From NCBI GenBank assembly GCA_017405865.1, contig JAFQZN010000045.1:1-64000 (forward strand): 64,000 nucleotides of DNA, written 5' to 3'. Below are positions 1-8,018 of the stretch, piece by piece (within the stretch, counting starts at the first letter, position 1; every line of letters begins with the position of its first letter). The DNA is from Oscillospiraceae bacterium. GTDB lineage: Bacteria > Bacillota > Clostridia > Oscillospirales > Oscillospiraceae. Below the pieces are notes generated by a model. It was not told the DNA's origin. It searched no databases and saw nothing but the letters and a program-made list of their open reading frames with translations. A program made the position numbers and the translations under genes.

Positions 1-241
1 AACCGTGCTTCTCGTCAAGCGACCGGTAGCTCCAAAAATGGGAAGGCTTTTGCCTTCCCATTTTTGACTGGCCGGAATACTCCGGCGGCGAAGCCGCCTC
101 CGTGACACTTCGGATTTGCTCTGTTTCTCCGCAAGCGGAGAAACGCAGCGCTCCGCGCAGCCAAATCCTCGTGTTCGAACCGTGCTTCTCGTCAAGCGAC
201 CAGTAGCTCCAAAAAGAGGAGGTCGTAAGACCTCCTCTTTT
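1..241. repeat. Duplicated tRNA-tail/hairpin repeat next to tRNA-Thr
   Basis: Positions 1-38 and 178-215 are near-identical 38-bp direct repeats (one G/A difference, at position 25 versus 202). Each ends in a short sequence matching the tRNA-Thr 3' tail (GTAGCTCCA plus an A-run), and each runs into a strong hairpin (34-65 and 200-253). Between them lie two small palindromes (GGCGGCGAAGCCGCC near 83-97 and a TTTCTCC/GGAGAAA hairpin near 124-143). There is no credible protein here; an ORF that reads through it also crosses the tRNA gene. I see it as a repeat block associated with tRNA-Thr. Confidence 0.7.
34..65. terminator. Perfect 14-bp hairpin with A/T tails
   Basis: Arms 34-47 and 52-65 are perfectly complementary around a TTTT loop and have an A-run and a T-run at the outer ends, so the hairpin could terminate transcription in either direction. 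On the minus strand it lies downstream of tRNA-Thr and may act as a second terminator. Confidence 0.55.
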
Positions 242-253
242 TGGAGCTACTGG
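200..253. terminator. Perfect 25-bp palindrome terminating tRNA-Thr
   Basis: The arms 200-224 and 229-253 are perfectly complementary with loop GTAA. The inner GC-rich stem followed by a T-run works as an intrinsic terminator for the minus-strand tRNA-Thr. The outer half of the right arm is the last 12 nt of the tRNA itself (242-253), so the opposite arm holds an inverted copy of the tRNA 3' end. Confidence 0.75.
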
Positions 254-317
254 CCGGACTCGAACCGGCGACCTGCTGATTACGAATCAGCTGCTCTACC
301 AACTGAGCCACAGTAGC
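242..317 (-). tRNA. tRNA-Thr (CGT anticodon)
   Basis: The reverse complement folds as a standard cloverleaf. It has a 7-bp acceptor GCTACTG/CAGTAGC, a D-arm with AGTTGGTAGA, an anticodon stem GCTGA/TCAGC with loop TTCGTAA (anticodon CGT, reading ACG), a T-arm with GGTTCGAGTCC, discriminator T and an encoded CCA end. It lies 72 bp downstream of sigF on the same strand but has its own promoter. Confidence 0.95.
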
Positions 318-339
318 GTATCTGCGATTTGCGGGTTTC

Positions 340-368
340 ATTCTACAGCATATTGCGGCTCTTGTCAA
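340..368 (-). promoter_or_regulatory. Sigma-A promoter of tRNA-Thr
   Basis: On the minus strand TTGACA (363-368) is followed by a 17-bp spacer and TAGAAT (340-345), about 23 bp before the mature tRNA 5' end. It sits between sigF and the tRNA, so the tRNA need not depend on sporulation transcription. Confidence 0.75.
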
Positions 369-389
369 GTAAAAATCAGAAATATTTTG

Positions 390-1094
390 TCAAATACAAT
401 TGCGCAGGGCGGCCAGAGCCTTTTTCTCAATGCGCGAGATCTGTACCTGCGAGACACCGAGGATTTTGGAGGTCTTGTCCTGCGTCAGACCGTGAAAATA
501 GCGCAGCTTGATCACCATTTGCTCCCGTTCGTTCAGGCTGGAGATCGCCTCCTTCAGCGCGATCCGTTCCACAATGCTATCCTCCATTCCTCCGTCGGTC
601 AGAATATCCTCCAGCGCAAGACCGTCCTCGCCGCTGCGCTTTTGGATGGATTCCGCCGTGCCGGTCGCGGTCTCTGCGGCGGCGATCTCTTCCGGCTGCA
701 GTCCGGTTTCGCTGCTGATCTGCTGAAGGGTCGGCTCCTGCCCGAGGGCGTTCGTCAGCCGCTCCCTTGCCGCGCGGATCATGGCGGAGCGCTCCTTGAG
801 GCTGCGGCTGACCTTGACCGTGCCGTCGTCACGCAGAAAGCGTCGGATTTCACCCGCGATCTTCGGTACGGCATAGGTAGAAAACTGCGTGCCGTAGTCC
901 GGGTCGAAGCCGTCTACCGCCTTGAGAAAGCCGAGAGAGCCGAGCTGAAACAGGTCGTCCGGATCGACGCCGCGCCCGAAATAGCGCCGCGCAACCGACC
1001 AGATCAGCCCGGTGTTCTGCACAACAAGCGTCTCCGCGGCCTCACGGTCGCCATGTTGCGCACTGCGCAGCAGCTCCTCTTGCGGCAGGCTCAC
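390..1094 (-). CDS. sigF: RNA polymerase sporulation sigma factor SigF
   Basis: This 234-aa sigma-70 family protein is the first forespore-specific sigma factor. Region 2 is at about residues 20-95 (core-binding segment DDLFQLGSLGFLKAV, then FSTYAVPKIAGEIRRFLRDD), region 3 follows, and region 4 near the C-terminus has the helix-turn-helix LTQDKTSKILGVSQVQISRI. It is the last gene of spoIIAA-spoIIAB-sigF, and its ATG overlaps the spoIIAB stop as ATGA, so translation is probably coupled. In the known system SpoIIAB holds SigF inactive until SpoIIAA releases it in the forespore. The gene order and the fit to SigF rather than SigG make the call firm. There is no clear terminator before tRNA-Thr. 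Confidence 0.95.
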   Translation of the reverse strand: MSLPQEELLRSAQHGDREAAETLVVQNTGLIWSVARRYFGRGVDPDDLFQLGSLGFLKAVDGFDPDYGTQFSTYAVPKIAGEIRRFLRDDGTVKVSRSLKERSAMIRAARERLTNALGQEPTLQQISSETGLQPEEIAAAETATGTAESIQKRSGEDGLALEDILTDGGMEDSIVERIALKEAISSLNEREQMVIKLRYFHGLTQDKTSKILGVSQVQISRIEKKALAALRNCI

Positions 1095-1531
1095 TTTTTC
1101 CCTCCGCGCCGCACGATTTTCCGCTTCATATGGACTGTCGTTCCCTTTCCCGGGGTGGAGGAGAGGTGAAACTCCGTCATGAAGCTCTCCATGATCGTGA
1201 TGCCCATGCCGGAGCGTTCCTCGCCGCCGGTTGTGAACATCGGCGTCCGCGCCTGCGCGACGTCTTCGATTCCGCGTCCGCGATCTTTGACGACGAGATC
1301 GAGCACGTTGTCCGGCAGGATCCGCGCCTTCAGGATGACGGGCCCGAGCTCGTCCGGGTAGGCGTGGACGATGCAGTTGGTGACCGCCTCGGAAACGGCG
1401 GTCTTGATGTCTCCCAGCTCGTCAAGCGTCGGATCGAGCTGCGCGGCAAAGCACGCGACCGCCGCCCGTGCGAAGCTCTCATTTGCAGACTTGCTCGGAA
1501 ATTCGAGCGTCATGTAGTTTTCGCCCTTCAT
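1091..1531 (-). CDS. spoIIAB: Anti-sigma-F factor / serine kinase SpoIIAB
   Basis: This 146-aa GHKL-fold protein binds and inhibits SigF and phosphorylates SpoIIAA. Visible ATP-site motifs are the N-box EAVTNCIVHAY, KDRGRGIEDV, and the G-box EERSGMGITIMESF followed by GKGTTVHMKR. I chose the ATG at 1531. It overlaps the spoIIAA stop as ATGA, is about 10 nt from an AGGAGG, and gives the N-terminus MKGENYMTLEF, very like the Bacillus protein, which is also 146 aa. An ATG at 1540 is possible but touches the Shine-Dalgarno sequence. Confidence 0.95.
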   Translation of the reverse strand: MKGENYMTLEFPSKSANESFARAAVACFAAQLDPTLDELGDIKTAVSEAVTNCIVHAYPDELGPVILKARILPDNVLDLVVKDRGRGIEDVAQARTPMFTTGGEERSGMGITIMESFMTEFHLSSTPGKGTTVHMKRKIVRRGGKK

Positions 1532-1848
1532 TTTGGACATTCCTCCTTGATCTCCGTGATTTTTTCAATGCCGGCGGCGCGCAGCACCTTATACGGCTGC
1601 GCAGGGATGTTTTGAAGCAGCAGTTTTCCCTGCAGCGTGTTCATGCGCCGCAGCGCGTGCAGGACGACGGCGATGCCGCTGGAATCCATAAAGCGCACGT
1701 CGCGGAAATCAAGAATGCAGCGCAGGGGCATGTAGACGTCGATCTTGTCGGAAACGGTGTCCATGATCTCCTTTGCGCTGTGGTGATCGATCTCTCCGGT
1801 CAGCGCGATCGTGAGCTGTCGATCCTGCACGAAGCTGGTCAGTTTCAT
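1528..1848 (-). CDS. spoIIAA: Anti-anti-sigma factor SpoIIAA
   Basis: This 106-aa STAS-domain protein, when unphosphorylated, displaces SigF from SpoIIAB. The phosphorylation motif FMDSSGIAVVLHAL is present; the second serine (S57) corresponds to the phosphorylated serine of the Bacillus protein. The ATG at 1848 is preceded by GGAGGGAGGAAACAC. An upstream in-frame ATG at 1881 would add 11 residues but lies in a terminator hairpin and lacks a ribosome-binding site. It is the first gene of the spoIIA operon. No clear sigma-H promoter was found, only a TATACT (1903-1908 on the minus strand) without a convincing -35. Confidence 0.95.
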   Translation of the reverse strand: MKLTSFVQDRQLTIALTGEIDHHSAKEIMDTVSDKIDVYMPLRCILDFRDVRFMDSSGIAVVLHALRRMNTLQGKLLLQNIPAQPYKVLRAAGIEKITEIKEECPK

Positions 1849-1866
1849 GTGTTTCCTCCCTCCAGA

Positions 1867-1900
1867 ATAAAAAACGCACATGGCTGTCTGCCACGTGCGT
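1867..1900 (-). terminator. Intrinsic terminator after the histidine kinase gene
   Basis: On the minus strand an ACGCACGTGGC/GCCATGTGCGT-type stem is followed by TTTTTTATT. It separates the comEA-like/regulator/kinase unit from spoIIAA, so spoIIA needs its own promoter. Confidence 0.75.
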
Positions 1901-1956
1901 TCAGTATACGCCCAATTGCTTGCGCGGTTTGTCGAAAGGGGCCTGTCCGTGCATTT

Positions 1957-3387
1957 TTATTCCTTGAACAGCGGGAAGGTGACGGTAAAAACCGTGCCGC
2001 ATTCCTTTCCAGCGCTGACGGTGACGGCGCCGGAATTGCGCTTTACCATGTCGTGGACGATGGACAGCCCCAGACCTGCTCCGCCTGCGGCGCGGGAGCG
2101 CGCCTTGTCTACGCGGTAAAAGCGCTCGAAAATATGCTCCATCGCTGCTTCCGGGATGCCGACGCCGGTATCTGCCACGGTCAGGATCACGTTCTGCCCG
2201 TTTTCGGTCAGCGTAAGATGGACGCTGCCGCCGTCACGGTTGTATTTGATCGCATTTTCCGTCAGGTTAAAGACGATCTGATACAGGTCATCCTCTACGG
2301 TTTTGACCGTACAGCCGTCTGCAAGCGCACAGTCGAGCGTGACGCCGCGCAAGTCCGCGAGCGGCGCGAGCATGCGGGTGACCTTGCGCACCGTCGCCGC
2401 CGCGTCGATGACCTCGCACTCAGACTCCACGGCACTGTCCAGCTTGGTCAGCGTCAGCAGCTTTTGCGAAAGCCGCCCGAGACGGTCGGCCTCTCTGCCG
2501 ATGTCACCGATGAATTCGCGCTGGGTGCCGACGTCCATTTCGTTCTGGAGGATGGAGTCAGACAGCAGCTTGATCGACGCCAGCGGCGTCTTCAGCTCGT
2601 GCGAGGCGTCAGAGACGAACTGACGGCGCACCTGTTCGGATTCCTCCAAACGCTCTGCGAGATTGTTGAACTCCCGGCCGAGAAGATCCAGCTCGTCATG
2701 GCCGCGCATCTGCACCTTATAGCTGTAATCACCCTCGCGCATCCTGCGAATGGACTGCATGATTCGCCGCAGCCGACGGGAGAAGGCGGTCGAAAACAGC
2801 AGGGAGATCAGAATGACGACGATCTCGAGCGCAATGGAGAGGCGAAGCACGTTGGTCTGCAGTGCGTCGATCAGCTGCGCCTGCTCGGTGCTGCGCTGCA
2901 TCAGATAGACCGCGCCGCGCACCCTCCCGCCGCGCATCAGCGGCATGGAGACGCGGCTCTCAATCGCGCCGTCGCCGTAGACGCTGTAGAAAACGTCCTG
3001 CCCCTCCAGCGCGGTAGAAAGCTCCGGAAAGTCCACCTGCGCCCCTGCGGCGCTGCCGACCGTCAGAGAGTCGTACAGCGCAACGCCTTCGGCGTCCGTG
3101 ACGACGGTGCGCGTGGTGCGCAGATCGTCCAGCGAGTTGATCGTCAGCTCCGTATCGGCAGAGGCGAGATCGTCGATCGGCAGCAGGGCGGAGGTCATCA
3201 GCTTTGCCTTTTCCTCCAGCGACTGACGCTGCGCATTGAAAATCATGCGCCGCATCGTCGACGAGGTGTAGATATTCAGAAGAAACAGCACCACTGCGGT
3301 GATGAGAATATAGGCGATCGCAAAGCGCAGCTGGGAGCTGCGCAGAAACGGCGACAGCTTCTTTTCAGGCTTTGAAATAGTACCCAA
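1957..3387 (-). CDS. Membrane sensor histidine kinase (PhoR/WalK-like)
   Basis: This 476-aa two-component sensor has TM1 at about residues 22-40, an extracytoplasmic sensor region of about 140 residues, TM2 at about 181-203, a HAMP linker, a dimerisation/phosphoacceptor helix with SDASHELKTPLASIK (His263), and a HATPase_c domain with N-box NLTENAIKYN, VADTGVGIP and GAGLGLSIV. The response-regulator gene immediately upstream overlaps it by 23 bp, so they form one pair. The start is a TTG at 3387, the only start codon before TM1; its Shine-Dalgarno GGGGAG abuts it, so the exact start is uncertain. The signal sensed is unknown. Sequence style suggests the PhoR/ResE/WalK group, but the sequence alone does not settle which. 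Confidence 0.88.
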   Translation of the reverse strand: MGTISKPEKKLSPFLRSSQLRFAIAYILITAVVLFLLNIYTSSTMRRMIFNAQRQSLEEKAKLMTSALLPIDDLASADTELTINSLDDLRTTRTVVTDAEGVALYDSLTVGSAAGAQVDFPELSTALEGQDVFYSVYGDGAIESRVSMPLMRGGRVRGAVYLMQRSTEQAQLIDALQTNVLRLSIALEIVVILISLLFSTAFSRRLRRIMQSIRRMREGDYSYKVQMRGHDELDLLGREFNNLAERLEESEQVRRQFVSDASHELKTPLASIKLLSDSILQNEMDVGTQREFIGDIGREADRLGRLSQKLLTLTKLDSAVESECEVIDAAATVRKVTRMLAPLADLRGVTLDCALADGCTVKTVEDDLYQIVFNLTENAIKYNRDGGSVHLTLTENGQNVILTVADTGVGIPEAAMEHIFERFYRVDKARSRAAGGAGLGLSIVHDMVKRNSGAVTVSAGKECGTVFTVTFPLFKE

Positions 3388-4039
3388 CTCCCCACTTGGT
3401 CATAAAGTATTCCGGCTCTGCCGGAACGGTTTCCAGCTTTTCACGGATCCTGCGGATGTGGACGTCCACCGTGCGGATGTCGCTGCGGTATTCGTAGCCC
3501 CAGATCAGGTCAAGCAGATTTTCGCGCGAATAGACGCGGTTCGGATTTTTGATCAGCAGCTCCACCACGTCGAATTCGCGCGCCGTCAGCTCGACCGGCA
3601 CACCGTTCTTGTAGACGTTGCGCGCCTGCGTATCGACCGTGAGCTGACCGACCGTGATGCGGCTGCGCGTATTTTCCAGCCCACCGCTTCTGCGCAGCAG
3701 CGCGCGGATGCGCGATTTCAGCTCCAGAATGTTGAAGGGCTTGGTCAGATAGTCGTCCGCGCCCTGCTCAAAGCCGAGCAGCTTGTCCATGTCCTCGGCG
3801 CGGGCGGTGAGCATGATGATCGGCACGTCCGAAAACTCGCGGATGCGGCGGCAGGCCTCCATGCCGTCAATCTCCGGCATCATCACGTCCAGCACGATCA
3901 GCCGAATGCTCGGATCGTGCGCCAGCTCGATCGCCTCGCGGCCGTTGGTGCCGGTGACGACCTCGTAGCCGTCGTTCTGCAGATTGAATTTTATTCCCTT
4001 GACGAGCAGCTCTTCGTCGTCAACTACCAGAATCTTCAT
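3365..4039 (-). CDS. OmpR/PhoB-family response regulator
   Basis: This 224-aa protein has an N-terminal receiver (acidic pocket DDEE at 7-10, phosphoacceptor Asp51 in LDVMMP, Thr and Lys switch residues in MLTAR and YLTKPF). Its C-terminal winged-helix DNA-binding domain includes LTAREFDVVELLIKNPNRVYSRENLLDLIWG and RTVDVHIRRIREKL. The features resemble WalR/PhoP-type regulators. It overlaps the comEA-like gene by 20 bp upstream and the kinase gene by 23 bp downstream, so all three are probably co-translated. Its targets are unknown; the nearby cell-wall gene dacF makes an envelope-stress role conceivable, but that is inference. Confidence 0.92.
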   Translation of the reverse strand: MKILVVDDEELLVKGIKFNLQNDGYEVVTGTNGREAIELAHDPSIRLIVLDVMMPEIDGMEACRRIREFSDVPIIMLTARAEDMDKLLGFEQGADDYLTKPFNILELKSRIRALLRRSGGLENTRSRITVGQLTVDTQARNVYKNGVPVELTAREFDVVELLIKNPNRVYSRENLLDLIWGYEYRSDIRTVDVHIRRIREKLETVPAEPEYFMTKWGVGYYFKA

Positions 4040-4430
4040 CGTTTTCCTCCACCGTTACGTAATTGCGGATCATTTCAAAGCGGCCTTCGCCGATCCCGTC
4101 TACCTTCATCAGCGCTTCGATACAGGAGAAGCTCCCGTGGCTTTCGCGGTAATCCAGAATCCGCTGCGCAAGCGTCTGGCCGATGCCGGGCAGGGAGGAA
4201 AGCTCCTCCAAATCTGCCGTGTTGATGTTGACCACCGCGCCGAGCGAGCGCTCCGGCAGCGCAGCCGGGTCTGCGCCGATCAGCCGCTCCTGCGCGGAAA
4301 CGTCAGTTTTCTCCGTCACGATCCGCTGCGCGCCGCCTGCCGCACTGCTGCCGCGAGACAGTCCGAAACAGAACGCGAAGAAAATGCACACAAGCGCCAG
4401 AAGAAGCCACGCGAATTTCAGATGCTTCAT
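4020..4430 (-). CDS. ComEA-like helix-hairpin-helix protein
   Basis: This 136-aa protein has one N-terminal membrane anchor (about residues 7-24), a short linker, and a C-terminal double helix-hairpin-helix: NINTADLEELSSLPGIGQ, then IEALMKVDGIGEGRFEMI. This is the architecture of ComEA, which binds double-stranded DNA at the cell surface during uptake. No comEC or comEB is next to it; it heads the regulator/kinase operon instead. The ATG at 4430 has AGAGGAAAAAG before it. A much longer reading frame on this strand (to 5636) is only the antisense of dacF. A role in DNA uptake is possible but unproven. Confidence 0.8.
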   Translation of the reverse strand: MKHLKFAWLLLALVCIFFAFCFGLSRGSSAAGGAQRIVTEKTDVSAQERLIGADPAALPERSLGAVVNINTADLEELSSLPGIGQTLAQRILDYRESHGSFSCIEALMKVDGIGEGRFEMIRNYVTVEENDEDSGS

Positions 4431-4453
4431 GATCTTTTTCCTCTGCCTGTCCG

Positions 4454-4481
4454 TTGACACGGGCAAGATTTTTGCTATAAT
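4454..4481 (+). promoter_or_regulatory. Sigma-A promoter of dacF
   Basis: TTGACA (4454-4459), a 16-bp spacer and TATAAT (4476-4481) lie about 75 bp upstream of the dacF start. Both hexamers match consensus. Confidence 0.85.
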
Positions 4482-4496
4482 GGTACATACATAATA

Positions 4497-4526
4497 ATTA
4501 TAACACAGCTTGACTGCCCGCGGCAA
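4497..4526 (-). promoter_or_regulatory. Divergent promoter for the comEA-like operon
   Basis: On the minus strand TTGCCG (4521-4526), an 18-bp spacer and TATAAT (4497-4502) point toward the comEA-like gene. Its transcript start falls close to the divergent dacF -10, so the two promoters may compete. Confidence 0.55.
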
Positions 4527-4556
4527 TCCCAAAACCGCTGCGGATGGGGGATATTT

Positions 4557-6026
4557 ATGAAAAAATACAGAATTTTGACTTTGCTCCTGTGTTTGCTTCT
4601 GCTTTTGCAGTGTCTGACACCGGGCTTTGCGACGGAAGCAACGGAAGAGAGCGCGTCCGAAACGGCGGAGGATCTGCCGGAATCGGAAGAGGTACAGTAT
4701 CCCACCGGCCTGGAGGCACCGCCGGAGCTGATCGAGTACAGCTTCCCGCCGATCGACGACGATTTCAGGGTTCGTGCGAAGGCGACTGCCCTGATCGAGC
4801 TTAACTCCCACACGATCGTCTATGCGCAGGAGCTGGATCGGCAGGTCTACCCCGCCAGTCTGACGAAGATCATGACCTGCATGCTCGCGCTGGAGCACGG
4901 CAATCTGGACGACGTTCTGACCGTCTCGGAAACGGCACTGCAAAACTTGAGCGAGTACGGCAGCACGGCGGGTCTCGTGGAGGGCGAACAGATTAGTCTG
5001 CGGGAGCTTCTCTACTGCATCATGGTGTCGTCTGCCAACGAGGGCTGCAACGTGGTTGCCGAGTATATCGCCGGCAGCACGGAGGCCTTCGTCACGATGA
5101 TGAACGAAAAGGCCGCTGCGCTGGGCATGCACGGCACGCACTACGCCAATACCCATGGTCTGCACAACAGCGAGCATTATACGACGGTGCGCGATCTTGC
5201 CGTGCTGGCGACCTGGGCGTGGCAGAATCCGCAGTTCCGCGAATTCTCCACGACGACGGTACATACCGTCCCGGCGACCAATAAATCGGACGAGCGGACG
5301 CTGACGACCACGAATTATCTGACCTCGACGGATACGTACGGGCGCTACTATTATGAGAAGGCGGCGGGCGTGAAGACCGGCTTTACCACGCCGGCAGGCG
5401 GCTGCCTGATCAGCACGGCAACCGACGGCGACCTTTCCTTTATGAGCATCGTCTGCGGCTGCGAGCAGCTGATTGACAACGACGGAAAAGATCTGGACAT
5501 GCGCTTCATCGAGACGAGAAATCTCTTTGACTACGGCTTTGAGACCTTCTACTACGTGCAGGTGCTGACAGATACCGCGATGCTTGCGCAGCCGGTCGTG
5601 CTCTACGCGAAGGGTCGCAAGAGCGTCGTCGTCCACGCGAAGGACAACGCGACGGTGCTGCTGCCGCGCTACTGTCAGGCGGAGGACATCTCCATGCAGA
5701 TCCGTTACGACAGCGACGCGCCGCTGGAGGCGCCCCTTGCGGAGGGACAGCGGGTCGGCACGGTGACGGCAATGTATGGCAGCATCCCGCTGGTGACGAG
5801 CGATCTCGTTACGTTCTCGAAGGTCGAACGTGAGGACGAGATCGCGCCTGCGGATGAGAGCGGCGGCGGAAGCGGGAGCCTGCTTTCCGAGCTGCTGCGC
5901 TACTGGTATCTGACCGTGCCGCTGCTGTTGATGTTACTTTTGCTGATCCTTTTGCTGATCGTTCGTGCGATCAATGTTCACAGGGAAAAGAAGAGAAGAA
6001 GACAGCGGAGGAGACGCAATGGATAA
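4557..6026 (+). CDS. dacF: D-alanyl-D-alanine carboxypeptidase (DacF/PBP5 type)
   Basis: This 489-aa low-molecular-weight penicillin-binding protein trims the terminal D-Ala from peptidoglycan stem peptides. It has a signal peptide (about 1-25), an acidic linker, then peptidase S11 motifs: S101-L-T-K104 (SxxK), S159-A-N161 (SxN) and [11 protein letters not shown] (KTG). A PBP5-like C-terminal domain follows, then a transmembrane helix (about 455-475) and an Arg/Lys-rich tail. Bacillus dacF sits directly upstream of spoIIA; here it lies near spoIIA but divergent, with two-component genes between. The last 8 bp overlap the uracil-DNA glycosylase gene. Confidence 0.9.
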   Translation: MKKYRILTLLLCLLLLLQCLTPGFATEATEESASETAEDLPESEEVQYPTGLEAPPELIEYSFPPIDDDFRVRAKATALIELNSHTIVYAQELDRQVYPASLTKIMTCMLALEHGNLDDVLTVSETALQNLSEYGSTAGLVEGEQISLRELLYCIMVSSANEGCNVVAEYIAGSTEAFVTMMNEKAAALGMHGTHYANTHGLHNSEHYTTVRDLAVLATWAWQNPQFREFSTTTVHTVPATNKSDERTLTTTNYLTSTDTYGRYYYEKAAGVKTGFTTPAGGCLISTATDGDLSFMSIVCGCEQLIDNDGKDLDMRFIETRNLFDYGFETFYYVQVLTDTAMLAQPVVLYAKGRKSVVVHAKDNATVLLPRYCQAEDISMQIRYDSDAPLEAPLAEGQRVGTVTAMYGSIPLVTSDLVTFSKVEREDEIAPADESGGGSGSLLSELLRYWYLTVPLLLMLLLLILLLIVRAINVHREKKRRRQRRRRNG

Positions 6027-6594
6027 GATGGATGCGCTGCGGGAGAAGTGCCTTTCCTGCAGGAGCTGCCCGCTCGCCGCGACGCGCACCAAGGTCGTCT
6101 TCGGCGTGGGACCTGCGCCGTCTGACATCGTATTTGTCGGCGAAGGACCGGGGCAGCAGGAGGATCTGACGGGTGAGCCGTTCGTCGGTGCGGCGGGCAG
6201 GCTGCTCGACGATATGCTCTCCATCATTGACCTCGGCAGGCAGAACTGCTATATCTGCAATATCGTCAAATGCCGTCCGCCGCAGAACCGCGACCCCATG
6301 CCCGAGGAGCAGGACGCCTGCATCGGCTTTTTGCAGGAGCAGCTTGCGCTGCTGCAGCCGAAGATTGTGGTCTGTCTCGGCAGGATCGCCGCCATGCGTC
6401 TGATCCGCGAGGACTTCCGCATCACGCGCGAGCACGGACAGTGGACGCAGAAGGACGGGATCTGGTATTCCGCGCTCTATCATCCGTCTGCACTGCTGCG
6501 CGACGTTTCCAAGCGACCGGAGACCTTTGCCGATCTGCTTTCCCTGCGCAGCAAGGCGCGCGAAGTTGGGTGCATAGAGTATAAAACGGAGTGA
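6019..6594 (+). CDS. Family 4 uracil-DNA glycosylase (4Fe-4S)
   Basis: This 191-aa enzyme removes uracil from DNA as the first step of base excision repair. The four cluster ligands of the family are all visible: C14-x2-C17 at the N-terminus, the Cys of [10 protein letters not shown], and a Cys 16 residues later in DACIGF. Catalytic-site motifs [17 protein letters not shown] and YHPSALLR are intact. The ATG at 6019 follows GGAGGAG and overlaps the end of dacF by 8 bp; an upstream in-frame start would extend deep into dacF and is unlikely. Its terminator overlaps the stop codon. Confidence 0.92.
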   Translation: MDKMDALREKCLSCRSCPLAATRTKVVFGVGPAPSDIVFVGEGPGQQEDLTGEPFVGAAGRLLDDMLSIIDLGRQNCYICNIVKCRPPQNRDPMPEEQDACIGFLQEQLALLQPKIVVCLGRIAAMRLIREDFRITREHGQWTQKDGIWYSALYHPSALLRDVSKRPETFADLLSLRSKAREVGCIEYKTE

Positions 6595-6618
6595 TCATCT
6601 TTGATCGCTCCGTTTTTT
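6587..6618 (+). terminator. Intrinsic terminator after the UDG gene
   Basis: CGGAG(T)GATCA / TGATC(G)CTCCG stem around TCTT, followed by six T. It includes the stop codon of the glycosylase gene. Confidence 0.8.
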
Positions 6619-6704
6619 GCACGAAAGTGTATGGATTTTTATGAAAAGATATGGTATGATGAAACCGTGAGAAGTATCTCATCATTGCGAAAGGAGAGAC
6701 GATT

Positions 6705-7961
6705 ATGAAAAAGCGCATTTTTGCACTGCTTCTTGCAGTTTTGATCCTCGGCTCCGCGCTGACCCCGGCAGTCTTCGCCGATGAAGGTCACGTTATTACC
6801 TTCGACCCGGTGGAAACCGAGGGCGGCAGCCTGAACGGCGCGACGAACTGGCGCAGAGTGCCGGACGGTCAGCCCATCGGCGAGATGCCCGTGCCGACCA
6901 ATTCCAACCCCAACATGTCCTTTGAGGGGTGGTTCGACGACGACCACAGCGAATACACCGCCGATACCATCCTGACTGCGGACGTTGTCGTCCACGCCTA
7001 CTGGATGGAAAAGCAGTCTGCCATGCCCTTTACCGATATTGCGGGACACTGGGCGCTCGAAGGCATTCAATTCTGCTATGAAAACGGCCTGATGACCGGC
7101 ATGACGCCCACGACCTTCGGCCCCGAGCTGACGACCACCCGCGGCATGGTCGTGACCGTTCTGTACCGCATGGAGAATGAGCCGCCCGTCGGCGGTCTGA
7201 TCAATCCGTTCAAGGACGTGGAGTTCCCGGACTGGTACGGCTCTGCAGTCGTCTGGGCTGCGTCCGAGGGGATCGTCAACGGCGTGGAAAAGGACGTCTT
7301 TGACCCGAACGGCAATATCACCCGCGAGCAGCTCGCCGCGATCCTGTACCGCTACGCGAATTACTGCAAGTATTCCACCGACATCAAGTACGTCCTCAAC
7401 GATTTCAAGGACAAGGACGAAGTGCAGGAGTACGCCGTCGAGGCGATGAAGTGGGCGTATGCCGCCGGACTGATCACCGGTATGCAGGAAGGCAAGGACT
7501 TCTACCTCAAGCCCGGCGCAAACGCCACCCGCGCGCAGATCGCCACGATCCTGATGCGCTTTATGCAGAGCGTTGTGCCGCACGAAACCAAGGTCGGCTT
7601 CTGCAATCTGGAAATGACGCTGCCCGCGTCGTGGTACAACGAATACACCTACGAAGCTGCGCTGAACGAGGACGGAAGCTCCTACTGCACCTTCCGCTGC
7701 CGCAGAGAGCAGGAGGCGGGCATGGGCGGCATGCTGTTCTCCATCGAACTCCGCAAGCCTCCCGTGCCGGATTATCCCACGGCATACGAGGTCGTCGGCA
7801 CGTTAAGCAAGGACGGCGAGTATTACAATATCATCATCGTCTACGGCGGCGGCGTGGAATGCGATCAGTACAAGGATCTGTATTTCGCCATGAAGGCAGA
7901 GAAGGATAACATTGTCAAGTCCTTCGTCGGCTATAACGGCTGGAAGGTCGCCTTCGGCTGA
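6705..7961 (+). CDS. SLH-domain secreted protein with InlB-type repeat
   Basis: This 418-aa surface protein has a signal peptide ending ALTPAVFA (about residue 25), then one Listeria/Bacteroides-type repeat (about 27-105, ITFDPVETEGGS to VVVHAYWM). Three S-layer homology domains follow (FTDIAGHWALEGIQFCYENG, FKDVEFPDWYGSAVVWAASEG and FKDKDEVQEYAVEAMKWAYAAG, about 108-295). A C-terminal domain of about 125 residues (from PHETKVGFCNLEMTLPASW) is not recognised. SLH domains anchor proteins to secondary wall polymers, so it is probably wall-bound. Good AAGGAGAG site before the ATG. The gene is monocistronic, closed by a terminator. Confidence 0.85.
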   Translation: MKKRIFALLLAVLILGSALTPAVFADEGHVITFDPVETEGGSLNGATNWRRVPDGQPIGEMPVPTNSNPNMSFEGWFDDDHSEYTADTILTADVVVHAYWMEKQSAMPFTDIAGHWALEGIQFCYENGLMTGMTPTTFGPELTTTRGMVVTVLYRMENEPPVGGLINPFKDVEFPDWYGSAVVWAASEGIVNGVEKDVFDPNGNITREQLAAILYRYANYCKYSTDIKYVLNDFKDKDEVQEYAVEAMKWAYAAGLITGMQEGKDFYLKPGANATRAQIATILMRFMQSVVPHETKVGFCNLEMTLPASWYNEYTYEAALNEDGSSYCTFRCRREQEAGMGGMLFSIELRKPPVPDYPTAYEVVGTLSKDGEYYNIIIVYGGGVECDQYKDLYFAMKAEKDNIVKSFVGYNGWKVAFG

Positions 7962-7975
7962 TGATAATTACCACC

Positions 7976-8005
7976 GAGAGGGTGCGCGCTTGCGCACCCT
8001 CTTTT
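7976..8005 (+). terminator. Terminator of the SLH gene
   Basis: GAGGGTGCGC/GCGCACCCTC perfect 10-bp stem with GCTT loop, followed by TTTTG. Confidence 0.85.
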
Positions 8006-8018
8006 GTACGATATGGTA

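Noticed and set aside
116..316. A 66-codon ORF at the window start
   Set aside because: It runs through the palindromic repeat and across tRNA-Thr.
1468..3375. A 635-codon plus-strand frame over spoIIA and the kinase gene
   Set aside because: It is antisense to recognised genes and shows no domain or start signal.
4020..5636. A 538-codon minus-strand frame opposite dacF
   Set aside because: Only its last 136 codons are the real ComEA-like gene; the rest is antisense to dacF with no domain.
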